Assembly (NCBI GenBank): GCA_964639245.1
Contig: CAZXCU010000010.1
Span: forward strand, 124,001-188,000
DNA: 64,000 nt
Direction: 5' to 3'
From: SB15 sp964639245
Lineage (GTDB): Bacteria > Chloroflexota > Anaerolineae > Aggregatilineales > J027
The position numbers were made by a program, and so were the translations under genes. Within the stretch, counting starts at the first letter, position 1; each line of letters begins with the position of its first letter. The notes under the pieces were generated by a model. That model was not told the DNA's origin. It was given only the letters and a program-made list of their open reading frames with translations, and searched no databases. Positions 1-8,918 of this stretch are shown piece by piece.

Positions 1-2
1 TT

Positions 3-1448
3 GAAAATGAAGCCCTTTTAGATAACGCCTATCTGATGCTGACCGCCGAAATGCGTGTCAGAACCGAATCGATTCCAGCCCGTAACGGGGAAGGCTGGCA
101 GGTACAGGCGACTTATATGCCTGCGCTGTATCACTGCGAAGCGGGGTCAGCCCGGCATGTGAAGACCTTAATTAAAGAAAAAGCCACCCGCCTCGAAAAA
201 TTCAAAAAAATGAAGCAGTCCGAATGGCCTGCCTTTTTAGCACAGGCGGTGAGCAAGGGTGTTTCCCTGAATGACCAACAGCAAAGTGCGGTTAAAATCG
301 CCCTGACGAACAAAATGAGTATTTTGACGGGTGGGCCGGGGACAGGCAAAACCACCACCTTACGGGCGGTCATTGCGGCGCTGGATTTGAAAGAATGTAA
401 ATATGCGCTGGCCTCACCCACCGGACGGGCTGCCAAACGCCTTTCCGAAGCTACCCAGCGCCCCGCCAGCACGATTCATCGATTGTTAGGCTTTGGCAAA
501 GAGGGCTTTTCATCCGAAGGCGGGATGCAACTGGATGTTGATTTTGTCATCATCGATGAAGTCTCCATGCTAGATATCACCCTGTTTTATGCGCTGATTC
601 AATCTATCCAACCCGATACTCATTTGCTGCTGGTAGGCGATGTTGACCAACTGCCGAGCGTGGGTGCCGGGGATGTGCTGCGCGATTTGATTCGGAGTGA
701 GATTTGCCCCGTGACCCGATTGCAGGTGATTTTCCGCCAGCAAAGCAACAGTCTCATCATTCAAAATGCCCATGCGATTAATCAGGGAAATATGCCGATT
801 CTGGATAATCGCGGGGACGATTTTTTCCTGTTTCGCCAAGAAGACCCCAACTTAGCTTCAGAACTGCTGGTGGATGTGGTCAAAAATCGTATCCCAAACA
901 AATTTGGCTACGACCCCATAGACGATTTGCAAGTGCTTTCGCCAATGTACCGGACTCCGATTGGTGTGGACGCGCTGAACAAAGCCTTACAAACGGTGCT
1001 GAACCCGCCCGGACGCAACGCCGAACAACTTCTTGCAGGGCAGTTGTATCGGGTGGGGGATAAAGTTTTGCAGACCAAAAATAATTACGAAAAAGATGTG
1101 TTTAACGGCGATATTGGGCGAGTGCACAGCATTGATAAAGAACAAAAGTTGATTACCCTTGCCATTGAAAATCGGCTGGTCGAATATGACTGGGAAGATG
1201 CCGACCAACTGACCCTTGCCTATGCCTGTTCGGTGCATCGGTCACAGGGGAGCGAATATCCCTGTGTGGTGATTCCGGTGATGACCCAGCATTTCATTAT
1301 GCTTCAACGGAATCTGCTATATACCGCCATTACCCGCGCTAAACAGGTGGTGGTGCTGGTGGGCAACGAACGGGCAATTGCGATTGCGGTTAAAAATAAC
1401 AAAGTTGCTCACCGTTGGAGTGGCTTGGATTGGCGCTTACAGGTGTAA
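3..1448 (+). CDS. recD2: RecD2-type ATP-dependent DNA helicase, 5' end outside the window
   Basis: Superfamily 1B helicase of the RecD2/TraA type, a 5'-3' DNA unwinding enzyme used in repair. The reading frame is open from the first bases, so the first in-frame ATG (36) is internal; the family is normally about 720-750 residues and only about the last 480 are present. Visible motifs: Walker A GGPGTGKTTT (about base 330), Walker B VIIDEVSMLD (about 546), and C-terminal UvrD-like motifs HRSQGSEYP (about 1236) and YTAITRAK (about 1320). Its TAA (1446-1448) directly abuts the stop codon of the converging CapA-like gene, leaving no spacer. RecB and RecC partners are not visible, as expected for RecD2. 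The family call is firm; the missing N-terminus cannot be judged. Confidence 0.92.
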   Translation, partial: ENEALLDNAYLMLTAEMRVRTESIPARNGEGWQVQATYMPALYHCEAGSARHVKTLIKEKATRLEKFKKMKQSEWPAFLAQAVSKGVSLNDQQQSAVKIALTNKMSILTGGPGTGKTTTLRAVIAALDLKECKYALASPTGRAAKRLSEATQRPASTIHRLLGFGKEGFSSEGGMQLDVDFVIIDEVSMLDITLFYALIQSIQPDTHLLLVGDVDQLPSVGAGDVLRDLIRSEICPVTRLQVIFRQQSNSLIIQNAHAINQGNMPILDNRGDDFFLFRQEDPNLASELLVDVVKNRIPNKFGYDPIDDLQVLSPMYRTPIGVDALNKALQTVLNPPGRNAEQLLAGQLYRVGDKVLQTKNNYEKDVFNGDIGRVHSIDKEQKLITLAIENRLVEYDWEDADQLTLAYACSVHRSQGSEYPCVVIPVMTQHFIMLQRNLLYTAITRAKQVVVLVGNERAIAIAVKNNKVAHRWSGLDWRLQV

Positions 1449-3044
1449 TTACCAACCGCTTGCCTCAAAGATAATCTCCAAAAAATCTTCCCGTTCGGCG
1501 GCGGTCATCGGGCGTGGGCAGCAGAAATTTTCAATCAATCCGGTGTACAAAACCACACTGATGACCTGTCCATCGTAAACAATCAGTTTGTCAGCAAACA
1601 TCTGGCGGGTGTAAATATTCGCCATCTGGTCAAAAAACAGGTTGCCCAAGCCGTGATGCAAAAATGCCCCGTTGGAAAAAGTGAAACCCTGCGGTTGGTG
1701 CGCCTGGCTACCAATCACGACATCAGCACCCAAATTGGCGTAGCGTTCAAAACGGCGAATCTGGTTGGGCGGGGCGGCATAGGTATATTGTTCATATTCC
1801 TGAAAGGTCAAAATCACCACATCCACTACATCATTCAGGCGGGCAATTTCCGCGTCCAGATAGGCTTCGTCGCAAGGAGCAGCCCCTTCTTGAAAATCGG
1901 AAACCCACGCGCCATACGGCCCCGGCACATTACAGCCAATAAACGCCATGGATGTACCGTTGAGGGTGGTCATGTAAGCATCTCGTGCATCTTCGGGCGT
2001 GCGTCCCCCACCAAAAGTGGCAATGCCATTTTCATCGTAAATATCCAGCGTGCGGCGAAATGCCCCCGCGCCGTAATCATTAATATGGTTGCCTGTGAGT
2101 TCAACCACATCCAGACCGATATAAGTGAGGAGTTCAAGGTATTTATCTGCGGAACAAAATACTACCCCCCCGTAGCGGTCAGGATAGCCACAATTTTCTG
2201 AGAAAGAGACTTCGTTACTGGTATGCAGCAAATCGGCATCCTCAAAAAAGGGCATGACCCCTTCCGCCGGCGCAAGCAATCCCCGTTCTTCCATTTCGGC
2301 GGCGGTGGCACGGGTGAGGGCGGTTACACCTGTTAAAACCACCCGCCCTAACAATTCGGGGTTACGGTTCGAGGGCTGCCACGACCCCAACGCCAGCAAA
2401 TCTTCTATTGCCAGCGCTAATTTTTGTTCATCCCCCTTGAGGTTGATGTAAGTCGCAAGCGGGTAGGCCTCTAAATCAAAGTCATCGCCAAACACATTAA
2501 AACGGTCTATGGTTAGGACTTTTAAATCAGTGGTCAGCTGGCTAAAACTCATGATGCCCCATGTATTTAGGCGGGTATTCCACAATAGGGCAGGCAGCGC
2601 ATCGGTGGTTTCGGCATATTGAATAGGCACATTCGACGCGGGGTTGCCCAAGACGCTGACCATCGCCCGTAAGGTTTCATTGGAGGCCGCAAATTCGGGC
2701 GGGGTGTTGGTGGGGGTGAGGTAACTTAAAGCGGTCAGGTCGCCTGCCCAATAGCGGCGGACATCTTCCCATCGGAGTTGTTCGGCGGTGTGAGCAAAGG
2801 GAACCACCGGGACGTAAATCCAGCGTGTTGTAACCATGCCGGACTGCCGTTCAAAATCCAGCGCTAAATCGGCCTCCTCCAGATTGCTTGTCCAGACATA
2901 TTCGCCCGATTCAAAGAGAGGATTCACCGAACGCAGCAAATCTACCGGCGCACTTCCGACAATCCAAATTTTGATGGGAGTAGATTGGGCGGAAAGACTG
3001 CCTATCAAAGCGGCAAGGATACAGAGGATAAGACCAACACGCAT
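1449..3044 (-). CDS. Exported protein: periplasmic-binding-like domain fused to a CapA/PgsA metallophosphoesterase-like domain
   Basis: 531 residues. A signal peptide (1-20, ending in LSAQS) predicts export. Residues about 22-220 resemble half of a PstS-like solute-binding fold (for example WIYVPVVPF followed by LRWEDVRRYWAGD). Residues about 230-510 are a CapA domain, the calcineurin-like fold of poly-gamma-glutamate capsule synthesis proteins, with TGNHIND near 317-323 and later IGSQAHQPQG and GLGNLFFDQ motifs. CapA proteins are tied to poly-gamma-glutamate or other envelope polymers, but no CapB or CapC is nearby, so the substrate is unknown. The ATG follows the stop of the upstream nuclease gene with no gap, so the two are probably co-translated. 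The N-terminal assignment is by eye and weaker than the CapA call. Confidence 0.82.
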   Translation of the reverse strand: MRVGLILCILAALIGSLSAQSTPIKIWIVGSAPVDLLRSVNPLFESGEYVWTSNLEEADLALDFERQSGMVTTRWIYVPVVPFAHTAEQLRWEDVRRYWAGDLTALSYLTPTNTPPEFAASNETLRAMVSVLGNPASNVPIQYAETTDALPALLWNTRLNTWGIMSFSQLTTDLKVLTIDRFNVFGDDFDLEAYPLATYINLKGDEQKLALAIEDLLALGSWQPSNRNPELLGRVVLTGVTALTRATAAEMEERGLLAPAEGVMPFFEDADLLHTSNEVSFSENCGYPDRYGGVVFCSADKYLELLTYIGLDVVELTGNHINDYGAGAFRRTLDIYDENGIATFGGGRTPEDARDAYMTTLNGTSMAFIGCNVPGPYGAWVSDFQEGAAPCDEAYLDAEIARLNDVVDVVILTFQEYEQYTYAAPPNQIRRFERYANLGADVVIGSQAHQPQGFTFSNGAFLHHGLGNLFFDQMANIYTRQMFADKLIVYDGQVISVVLYTGLIENFCCPRPMTAAEREDFLEIIFEASGW

Positions 3045-4154
3045 TTATTTTCCCACCTGTTTTTGTAAGCGTTTAAGACGTTTTTGTAGGGCAGCGAAAA
3101 TCATGCCTTTTTGCGGGCTGGGCGGAAGATTTTCGGCTGCATCCAAAGCAACTTTAGACCAGTAAAGCGCTTTTGCCGCGTCATTTTCAAAGGTTTCGTA
3201 ATATTTGGCAAGCGCAAGGCGTGGTTCGGGATTGACATCATCCAATTCATGCCAGAGTTCCCAGTAGGACACCGCCTCCTTATTGCGTCCTTGCGTGGTG
3301 AGGAGCGTGGTGAGTTTTTCCAGAATGAAAATTTGCTGCTCTGGCGGGGGAATCCGTTCCAGCGCCTCACTGAGTGCTTGTTCGGCTTGCGTGCTTTTGC
3401 CATGCCGCAGATACCACAACCCCATGTCCATCATATGCTGCCATGTGAGACTTTTGGCACGCGGTTCTTGGTTGACCTGTGCCAGTTCTGTTCCCAATGA
3501 CACCATCGAAACCACATCCATTTCGTTGTGATATAGCACATGACGAATCGGCTCAAAGTCATTGTCACGGAGATAGGTTGCGTAAATGATGGGAATTTGA
3601 AAACCCTCCACATCGTCGCTGGTACGCTGGATGCTGAGGACATCCCGTTCAAGGTGAATTAAACGGCGGGAGGGGAGGCTGTTCCGCCAGCGCAAACGGG
3701 CAAAGGGCAGCAAGTCTAAATTGGGCAGGCGCTTAAGGGCGACATGCTGCCCGTGTAGGTTAAAGCGCGACTCCAGAATAGGGACATCGAATCCCCGTCC
3801 ATTAAAGGTTACGAGCGCGGCAAAGTCCCGAATTAAATCGGCAAGCGAGACCAGCATCGCAGCTTCGGAGTCGGGGTCAGGCAAAAAATATTGCCAAAGT
3901 AAAAATCCCTGTTCGGTAAAGCGCCCCACCCCCACCATAAACGGTAGTGTTCCCATATCGCCCATCTCCGCCGTTTCAATATCGAGAAAGAGGCAATCGG
4001 CGGGAGCGATTTTTTTACCCCGCAGAAAATCAGACAGCGAACAGGTCAGCCATGTTTTGAGGGGCCAATGCCCGTGAATTTCGTCCAATCCGTAGATTTT
4101 CTCGAAAACGTGGGCAGTGCCGTATTCGGTGGAAATTTTGAGCATCTCCACCAT
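3045..4154 (-). CDS. YprB-like RNase H-fold 3'-5' exonuclease with C-terminal TPR region
   Basis: 369 residues, cytoplasmic. Residues about 53-235 carry the exonuclease pattern of the YprB/RNase H-like family: FLDIET (D58, E60), ALVTFNGRGFDVPILESRF (about 112-130), DLLPFARLRWRN, and the last acidic motif YHNEMDVVSM. Residues about 240-369 are helical with TPR-like spacing (WYLRHGKSTQAEQALSEAL, YWSKVALDAAENLPP), probably a protein-binding platform. The start ATG shares one base with the stop of the CPBP protease gene (TAATG), indicating translational coupling, and the stop abuts the CapA-like gene. Family members are mostly uncharacterised; a role in nucleic-acid repair or turnover is inference. 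Confidence 0.8.
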   Translation of the reverse strand: MVEMLKISTEYGTAHVFEKIYGLDEIHGHWPLKTWLTCSLSDFLRGKKIAPADCLFLDIETAEMGDMGTLPFMVGVGRFTEQGFLLWQYFLPDPDSEAAMLVSLADLIRDFAALVTFNGRGFDVPILESRFNLHGQHVALKRLPNLDLLPFARLRWRNSLPSRRLIHLERDVLSIQRTSDDVEGFQIPIIYATYLRDNDFEPIRHVLYHNEMDVVSMVSLGTELAQVNQEPRAKSLTWQHMMDMGLWYLRHGKSTQAEQALSEALERIPPPEQQIFILEKLTTLLTTQGRNKEAVSYWELWHELDDVNPEPRLALAKYYETFENDAAKALYWSKVALDAAENLPPSPQKGMIFAALQKRLKRLQKQVGK

Positions 4155-5278
4155 TAAAACAGCAGCCTGATGAAACTATTTTGGGCATCTGGCGCAAGTT
4201 GCCCCAACAGAAGCGGGGTGAAGTTGTAGAGAAAATGGACAAGTATCGCGGTGGTCGTGTTAAAACGCTGGCGCACCCAACCCAGTGCAATTGCCACAAA
4301 AAATATCAAAAATGCGGCGGGCGTTAGGGTGTATTGAACATGGATAATCGTGAAAATGAAAGCCGTCGCCCAGAATCCAAAAACCGGTTGGAGTCCACCA
4401 CGAAAGGCAATTTCCTCCCCAATCGCTGCCGTCGCCGCCAGCATGAAGGCCAAACCGACAGTGTTGATGCTCTCGTTAAGCGCTTCAATGGCTTCCGTTT
4501 GTTCGTTGTAAGTTTCTTCTGAGACCAGCAGTAACCAGATGACATTGAAGATGAACACCAGCGAGAGCAGCCCAAAGGTAATCGCAAACGATGCGCCAAC
4601 ACCTGTCCATGTTAAACCGCCCAAGCCCAACCGTTCAAATGCTTGACGCGGAGTACGTCGTAAAAAAATGCCCACACCAAGAAATGGAATAATGACCATC
4701 GGAAGCAAATTAGCAAACAGGGTCGCGTAATCGACACCAATATCGTCAGCAACCCCTTCTAATCCGCCGGACAGAAAATAGCTGGAAATTTGCAAGCCAA
4801 TCACCAGAAGCACCAGCATGAGCGCCCATAGATGCACCCAACTTTCGGGACGAAAACCAACCGTTGCAGTTCGATTGACCGGTTGTTTGGGGGAGAAGTC
4901 GCCAAACTCAATGTCACCATCATTGAGGGTGTTCATCATGGGAAAGGTAGGTTTTTCAGGCAACCCTTGCGAAAATCCTTGCGGGAAAAATTGCGCTGTC
5001 CATTGCCGGACTGAAGGGAGCAGCAAAAGCAACCCGGCAACCGCAGAAATCACCAGAGTCAAGCCCCCCAGCGCAAGTTCGGCGGATTCGATATTTTCAT
5101 TTTCTGGCATCGCTACCGCCAAGATACCGGATGCGACCACCATGAAATTTAGCCCTAACAGCGAAAAAATGAGCAGGGCTTTCAGTCCCGTTTCTTGGCG
5201 TATATCTGCCAGATTTGCAAGGAAGGTAATGAACGATAATATTAGAACAATGCCAAGTGTGCTTACAATGACTTCCAA
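4154..5278 (-). CDS. CPBP-family intramembrane glutamic-type protease
   Basis: 374 residues with about eight hydrophobic segments. The CPBP (Abi/Rce1) signature is complete: GEEIAFRGG (E288, E289, R293), FTIIH (H313) and HFLYN (H348, N352). Members cleave prenylated proteins or act in bacteriocin self-immunity; the substrate here is unknown. Residues about 95-145 form a soluble Pro/Gly-rich insertion between the first three membrane spans and the catalytic bundle, longer than in minimal CPBP proteins. It is the first gene of a three-gene minus-strand unit with the nuclease and CapA-like genes. Confidence 0.85.
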   Translation of the reverse strand: MEVIVSTLGIVLILSFITFLANLADIRQETGLKALLIFSLLGLNFMVVASGILAVAMPENENIESAELALGGLTLVISAVAGLLLLLPSVRQWTAQFFPQGFSQGLPEKPTFPMMNTLNDGDIEFGDFSPKQPVNRTATVGFRPESWVHLWALMLVLLVIGLQISSYFLSGGLEGVADDIGVDYATLFANLLPMVIIPFLGVGIFLRRTPRQAFERLGLGGLTWTGVGASFAITFGLLSLVFIFNVIWLLLVSEETYNEQTEAIEALNESINTVGLAFMLAATAAIGEEIAFRGGLQPVFGFWATAFIFTIIHVQYTLTPAAFLIFFVAIALGWVRQRFNTTTAILVHFLYNFTPLLLGQLAPDAQNSFIRLLF

Positions 5279-5624
5279 TCCATACCTACTTCCAACTCAA
5301 CCACCTAGAGAATGCTAACTTTACGAATATCTCATCTACGCTACAACCCGTATCATCCCATTGCTAACCTTCCATGTGTGGGTGTCATGAAAAGATTATA
5401 ATGCTCGGTTTTCAAATGCAGCAGGGTTTTTCTGAACGTTATCGAAAAGTAAGTTGGTGAAAAGTTGCTAAAACGTTAGAAAATGGTAGCATTTTTCATA
5501 AAAAATTTATCATCTGGGATTGCTATTCTCCCAGAAAACTCACTACACTAGAGAAAAGCACAGCATCGAGGACAACCATTTGCTCTTTCAAGGTTTTCAG
5601 CATGAGACGGAAGGAAAGTCGGAC
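5279..5624 (+). other. Divergent intergenic region with an inverted repeat ahead of the kinase gene
   Basis: About 346 AT-rich bases between the CPBP gene (minus) and the kinase gene (plus). A weak sigma70-like pair TTGCTA/TAGCAT with a 16-base spacer lies at 5465-5492. A perfect 7-base inverted repeat TCTGGGA/TCCCAGA with a 9-base loop lies at 5513-5535, in what would be the kinase 5' leader, and could be an operator or leader hairpin. The frame stays open from a TTG at 5520 to the kinase, but no Shine-Dalgarno precedes that TTG, so I treat it as non-coding. Confidence 0.4.
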
Positions 5625-6518
5625 GTGAGTTTAAAAGTCGGGGGTACGTTCAAAGACTTCAAAATCATCAAGAAAATCGGGACAGGGGCATTTGCCGAAG
5701 TTTTTCTGGCGCATGACACCGTGTTGGATCGATGGGTGGTACTGAAAAATCTTAGCCCGGAACTCAGTCACGACGATGCTGAGTGGGCGGCCTTTGTTAA
5801 CGAGGCGCAAACCACCGCGAATTTTTTCCACCCCAGTTTGATTACTGTTCACAGTTTACAAATTGACGAAAAAAATCAATCTGCTGTGTTGGTCATGGAA
5901 TATATGGACGGCGGCACGCTGTATGATATGCTGAATGAACACCGTACCTTGAACCTCGAAATGGTGTGGAATCTGGCGCATCAGGTGGGGGATGGCTTGG
6001 CCTATCTCCATGAGCGTAGCATTGTTCATCGGGATATTAAGCCCGAAAATATTTTGTACTCCAAAGAAACCGGTTGGTTCAAATTGACGGATTTTGGGCT
6101 GGCCTTTAACCCGAACAAGCCCGAATTTGAAGCGCTGAATGATGGGCAGCCGGGAACGCTGATTTATATGTCGCCCGAACAGGCACGCGGCGAGCGAGTG
6201 ACCCCCCTTTCGGATTTATACACTTTTGCGGCGGTGCTTTACGAAGCCCTCACCGGCAGATTTTATCTCCCCCCCGTGAAACAGGTCGAACATCAACCCA
6301 AACGGGCTGTTCAGCAAATTCATATGGCACAACCTGCCCGCTTGCCCCTGCTTTGCTACGATGAAGAATTGGTAGACCAGCTCGAAAGTGTGTTGTTCAA
6401 GGCGCTGGCTAAACATCCTACCGAACGCTTTAGCAGTGTGCGGCGGTTTGTACGCGCCTTTAACCGTGTCATTGAAGATATGGATTATGCCAATCGAAAT
6501 TCGGCGGCACGGGTATAA
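5625..6518 (+). CDS. Hanks-type serine/threonine protein kinase
   Basis: 297 residues from a GTG preceded by GGAAGGAAAG with about 7 bases spacing; the longer frame from TTG 5520 lacks a ribosome-binding site. A complete kinase domain fills the protein: glycine loop GTGAFAEV (19-26), VLKN lysine (K41), catalytic HRDIKPEN (135-142), DFGLA (156-160), and GTLIYMSPEQARGE (activation loop/APE equivalent). There is no transmembrane segment or PASTA domain, unlike PknB, so it is a short cytosolic kinase that phosphorylates Ser/Thr of unknown targets. No phosphatase of the PP2C type is adjacent; the GAF-SpoIIE phosphatase at 19.8-21.6 kb is the only one in the window. Confidence 0.9.
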   Translation: MSLKVGGTFKDFKIIKKIGTGAFAEVFLAHDTVLDRWVVLKNLSPELSHDDAEWAAFVNEAQTTANFFHPSLITVHSLQIDEKNQSAVLVMEYMDGGTLYDMLNEHRTLNLEMVWNLAHQVGDGLAYLHERSIVHRDIKPENILYSKETGWFKLTDFGLAFNPNKPEFEALNDGQPGTLIYMSPEQARGERVTPLSDLYTFAAVLYEALTGRFYLPPVKQVEHQPKRAVQQIHMAQPARLPLLCYDEELVDQLESVLFKALAKHPTERFSSVRRFVRAFNRVIEDMDYANRNSAARV

Positions 6519-6586
6519 CCCAATTTGCCATCCATAAAAATTCAAATTCGTGCGTGTTGAAGCGCCGTTTCGGGGGGGGTTGTCCC

Positions 6587-6615
6587 TTGACAATTTCTGT
6601 GCTAATGATTACAGT
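6587..6615 (+). promoter_or_regulatory. Sigma70-type promoter of tRNA-Ser
   Basis: Perfect -35 TTGACA (6587-6592), 17-base spacer and -10 TACAGT (6610-6615, four of six consensus bases). The tRNA 5' end at 6628 is 12 bases further on, which fits a very short leader. Confidence 0.7.
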
Positions 6616-6627
6616 AACGCGCAATTC

Positions 6628-6719
6628 GGAGAGGTAGCATAGTCTGGCCTAATGCGCTCGCTTGGAAAGCGAGTACGGGTTTACCCCCGTCGTGGGTTCG
6701 AATCCCACTCTCTCCGCCA
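6628..6719 (+). tRNA. tRNA-Ser (anticodon GGA)
   Basis: Class II tRNA, 89 bases plus an encoded CCA (6717-6719). The acceptor stem GGAGAGG pairs with TCTCTCC (one G-U); the anticodon stem-loop CTCGCT TGGAA AGCGAG gives anticodon GGA; a long variable arm (ACGGG...CCCGT) and T arm GTGGG-TTCGAAT-CCCAC are present; the discriminator is G. It reads UCC/UCU serine codons. It has its own promoter and a strong terminator, so it is monocistronic. Confidence 0.97.
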
Positions 6720-6724
6720 GTACA

Positions 6725-6747
6725 GGGCGCACACAGCGCCCTTTTTT
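6725..6747 (+). terminator. Rho-independent terminator of tRNA-Ser
   Basis: Perfect GC stem GGGCGC/GCGCCC around ACACA, followed by six T residues, starting six bases after the CCA end. Confidence 0.9.
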
Positions 6748-6774
6748 GTTGTATTGACAAGGTGGTGGAACATC

Positions 6775-7806
6775 ATGGCGAATTTTCAAACCACTCATAC
6801 CCGTCGGATGCGGCGGTTCAATCTGCTGCTTGTGTTGCTGTTTGTTGGTGGGATTGTCGCAATTTGTGGGTTTTCTTTGTACGTTACCTTGGATTCCATC
6901 CAAGGGGAACGCAACGAACCCAAAACCAATATGGAAGGCATCCGCATTGAAACACTCGTGGAATTTGAGGATAAAAAAGCCTATCCTGAAGCGCTGACGA
7001 TTGCGGCAGATGGCAGTCTTTACAGTGGAAGTTATTGCACAGGCGAAATCTGGAAAATTACAACCGATGGGGCAATGGAAACCTATCTCCAAGCAGACAG
7101 CGGAGTCGGGGCAGCGTCTGGCATGGCATTTAGCCCCAGTGGGGATTTATATGTGATAGACCGCGAGAACTGTGATCCGCGTAAAAGTGTGTCGAAAATC
7201 AAAAAAATTACCCCGGACGGTACGGTGACAGACTTTGGCGATATTCCCGATACAGAATTGCTAAACAGCCTTGCCTTTGCCCCGGATGGCACGCTCTACG
7301 CCACAGATACACAGCTTGGCGAAGTACGCTTTTACACACCGGATGGCACGGGCGCGACATGGTGGGAATTGCCCGAACCGCGTGAAAATGCCCGCCCCAC
7401 CGGATTAGAATATGATCCGGTGCATCACGCACTGGTGGTTGCCGATTCAAGTAATGGTGTGGTGTATCGGGTGGTTATCGGGGAAGATGGCAAACCGGGC
7501 GACATTACCGAAATTTATGAACAGCGCGAACGAGAATTGGATGGTTTAACCGTAGACGACGAAGGCAACGTCATTTTCACGATTTACGACAGCAATCAGG
7601 TTGCTATGGTGGACGAGATGGGCCTGTTTACCGTGCTGGCGGAAGATTTCCGCGAACCAAGCGATGTTGCCTATCTGGATGGCAAAGTCTATGTTACCAA
7701 TTTTGATGGGGTATCGCTTGCGCCCTTAGTCAGCATGATTGTTGACCCATCCCTGCCATTTACGATTGATGTAATTGACATGACCGAATTTGAAAACGCG
7801 AGGTAA
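6775..7806 (+). CDS. Membrane-anchored six-bladed propeller protein (SMP-30/gluconolactonase or NHL-like)
   Basis: 343 residues from ATG 6775, preceded by AAGGTGGTGG; the upstream open frame runs through tRNA-Ser and is discounted. One N-terminal membrane anchor (about residues 14-38, after the basic TRRMRRF) puts the rest outside. The body shows repeated propeller blades with DGSLYSG, PSGDLYVIDRE, PDGTLYATDTQ, VVADSSNGVVYR and LDGKVYVTNFDG motifs, typical of the SMP-30/NHL superfamily. This family includes lactonases and pure binding propellers; the enzymatic metal ligands cannot be assigned by eye, so substrate and activity are open. It stands alone between the tRNA terminator and lipA. Confidence 0.75.
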   Translation: MANFQTTHTRRMRRFNLLLVLLFVGGIVAICGFSLYVTLDSIQGERNEPKTNMEGIRIETLVEFEDKKAYPEALTIAADGSLYSGSYCTGEIWKITTDGAMETYLQADSGVGAASGMAFSPSGDLYVIDRENCDPRKSVSKIKKITPDGTVTDFGDIPDTELLNSLAFAPDGTLYATDTQLGEVRFYTPDGTGATWWELPEPRENARPTGLEYDPVHHALVVADSSNGVVYRVVIGEDGKPGDITEIYEQRERELDGLTVDDEGNVIFTIYDSNQVAMVDEMGLFTVLAEDFREPSDVAYLDGKVYVTNFDGVSLAPLVSMIVDPSLPFTIDVIDMTEFENAR

Positions 7807-7840
7807 GGGCAGACCAATCACCCCTGTCCTCATGAATGAC

Positions 7841-7849
7841 TGTTATAAT
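7841..7849 (+). promoter_or_regulatory. Extended -10 promoter element of lipA
   Basis: TGTTATAAT: consensus TATAAT at 7844-7849 with the TG extension one base upstream. It lies inside the first codons of the longest lipA frame, which argues for the downstream GTG start at 7881. No convincing -35 is seen, as is usual for extended -10 promoters. Confidence 0.6.
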
Positions 7850-7880
7850 TTTCAGAAAACACAGTGAGGCAAAATTTCCT

Positions 7881-8882
7881 GTGACTGATTTGATTAATCT
7901 CAACGATATTCCGATTCTGGAAGACGACGACAAACCCCAGAATCCGCGTCATGGGGTACGTGGCAGTGAACGTCACAACCCCGAAGGTGTGGTCGGGCCG
8001 CGCCGTCCCCCGTGGATTAAAGTCAAAGCCCCCTCTGGCGATACGTATGAATTTGTTCGTAGCCAGATGCGGACAAAATCCCTGCATACGGTGTGTGAAG
8101 AAGCCCGCTGCCCGAATATGGGCGAATGCTGGGGGGCGGGAACTGCCACTTTCTTGATGATGGGCGATACTTGTACCCGTTCATGCGGATTTTGTGACAT
8201 CAAAACTGGAATGCCGATGCCGCTGGACTGGGGCGAACCAATGCGAATCGCCAACGCCGTCAAGGCGATGAATCTGCGGCATGTGGTGATTACCAGCGTC
8301 AACCGTGACGAACGCGAGGATGGCGGCGCACCCATTTTTGCGATGGTTATTCGGGCTATCCGTCGGATTCACAAGGGATGTAGTATCGAAATTCTGATTC
8401 CCGATTTTAAAGGCAATCCCGAAGCACTCAAAGTTGTGATGGATGCCCAACCGGAAATTCTCAATCACAATGTAGAAACCGTGCCGCGTTTGTTTAAAAA
8501 GGTGCAACCTCAGGACAACTATGATTGGGCGCTGACTACCTTGAGCAACGCCAAAAAATTTGACCCGCTTGTACTAACCAAAAGCGGCATCATGCTCGGA
8601 TTGGGTGAAACCTTTGACGAAGTAGTTGAAGTCATGACGGACTTGGCAGCGATTGGCGTGGATATTTTGACCTTAGGGCAGTATCTTCAGCCCAGTCGCA
8701 AACACCTGCCCATTGACCGCTACTACACCCTCGAAGAATTTAAAGAACTCAAACAGATTGGCCTCGATTTGGGGTTCAAATGGGTCGAATCTGGCCCATT
8801 GGTTCGCAGCAGCTATCATGCTGACCAGCAAGTACGCACCCTCTCGCAGCTTAATTACATTCATCTGCGCGAAGAAGCCTAG
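7881..8882 (+). CDS. lipA: Lipoyl synthase (radical SAM)
   Basis: Inserts two sulfurs into octanoyl groups on E2/GcvH proteins. From GTG 7881 (333 residues, AGTGAGG upstream), the auxiliary-cluster cysteines C72-x4-C77-x5-C83 (CEEARCPNMGEC) and the radical SAM triad C98-x3-C102-x2-C105 (CTRSCGFC) are both present, as is the C-terminal RSSYHAD serine that ligates the auxiliary cluster. ATG 7836 is possible, but a good -10 box lies within its first codons. LipB is not adjacent, so the octanoyl source is encoded elsewhere. All catalytic elements are intact. Confidence 0.96.
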   Translation: MTDLINLNDIPILEDDDKPQNPRHGVRGSERHNPEGVVGPRRPPWIKVKAPSGDTYEFVRSQMRTKSLHTVCEEARCPNMGECWGAGTATFLMMGDTCTRSCGFCDIKTGMPMPLDWGEPMRIANAVKAMNLRHVVITSVNRDEREDGGAPIFAMVIRAIRRIHKGCSIEILIPDFKGNPEALKVVMDAQPEILNHNVETVPRLFKKVQPQDNYDWALTTLSNAKKFDPLVLTKSGIMLGLGETFDEVVEVMTDLAAIGVDILTLGQYLQPSRKHLPIDRYYTLEEFKELKQIGLDLGFKWVESGPLVRSSYHADQQVRTLSQLNYIHLREEA

Positions 8883-8893
8883 CGGTTATAAAA

Positions 8894-8918
8894 GGGGTAT
8901 CTTTCTATACGATACCCC
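8894..8918. terminator. Bidirectional hairpin between lipA and the converging gene
   Basis: Perfect 8-base stem GGGGTATC/GATACCCC with a 9-base loop. On the minus strand it is followed by TTTTA, so it best serves the 8919-9503 gene; on the plus strand the T run is missing and it would be a weaker end for lipA. Confidence 0.6.

Noticed and set aside
1653..2201. 182-codon plus-strand frame
   Set aside because: Antisense to the CapA domain, whose motifs on the other strand are clear.
6652..6774. Extension of the propeller gene upstream through tRNA-Ser
   Set aside because: It would translate the tRNA and its terminator; ATG 6775 has its own ribosome-binding site.
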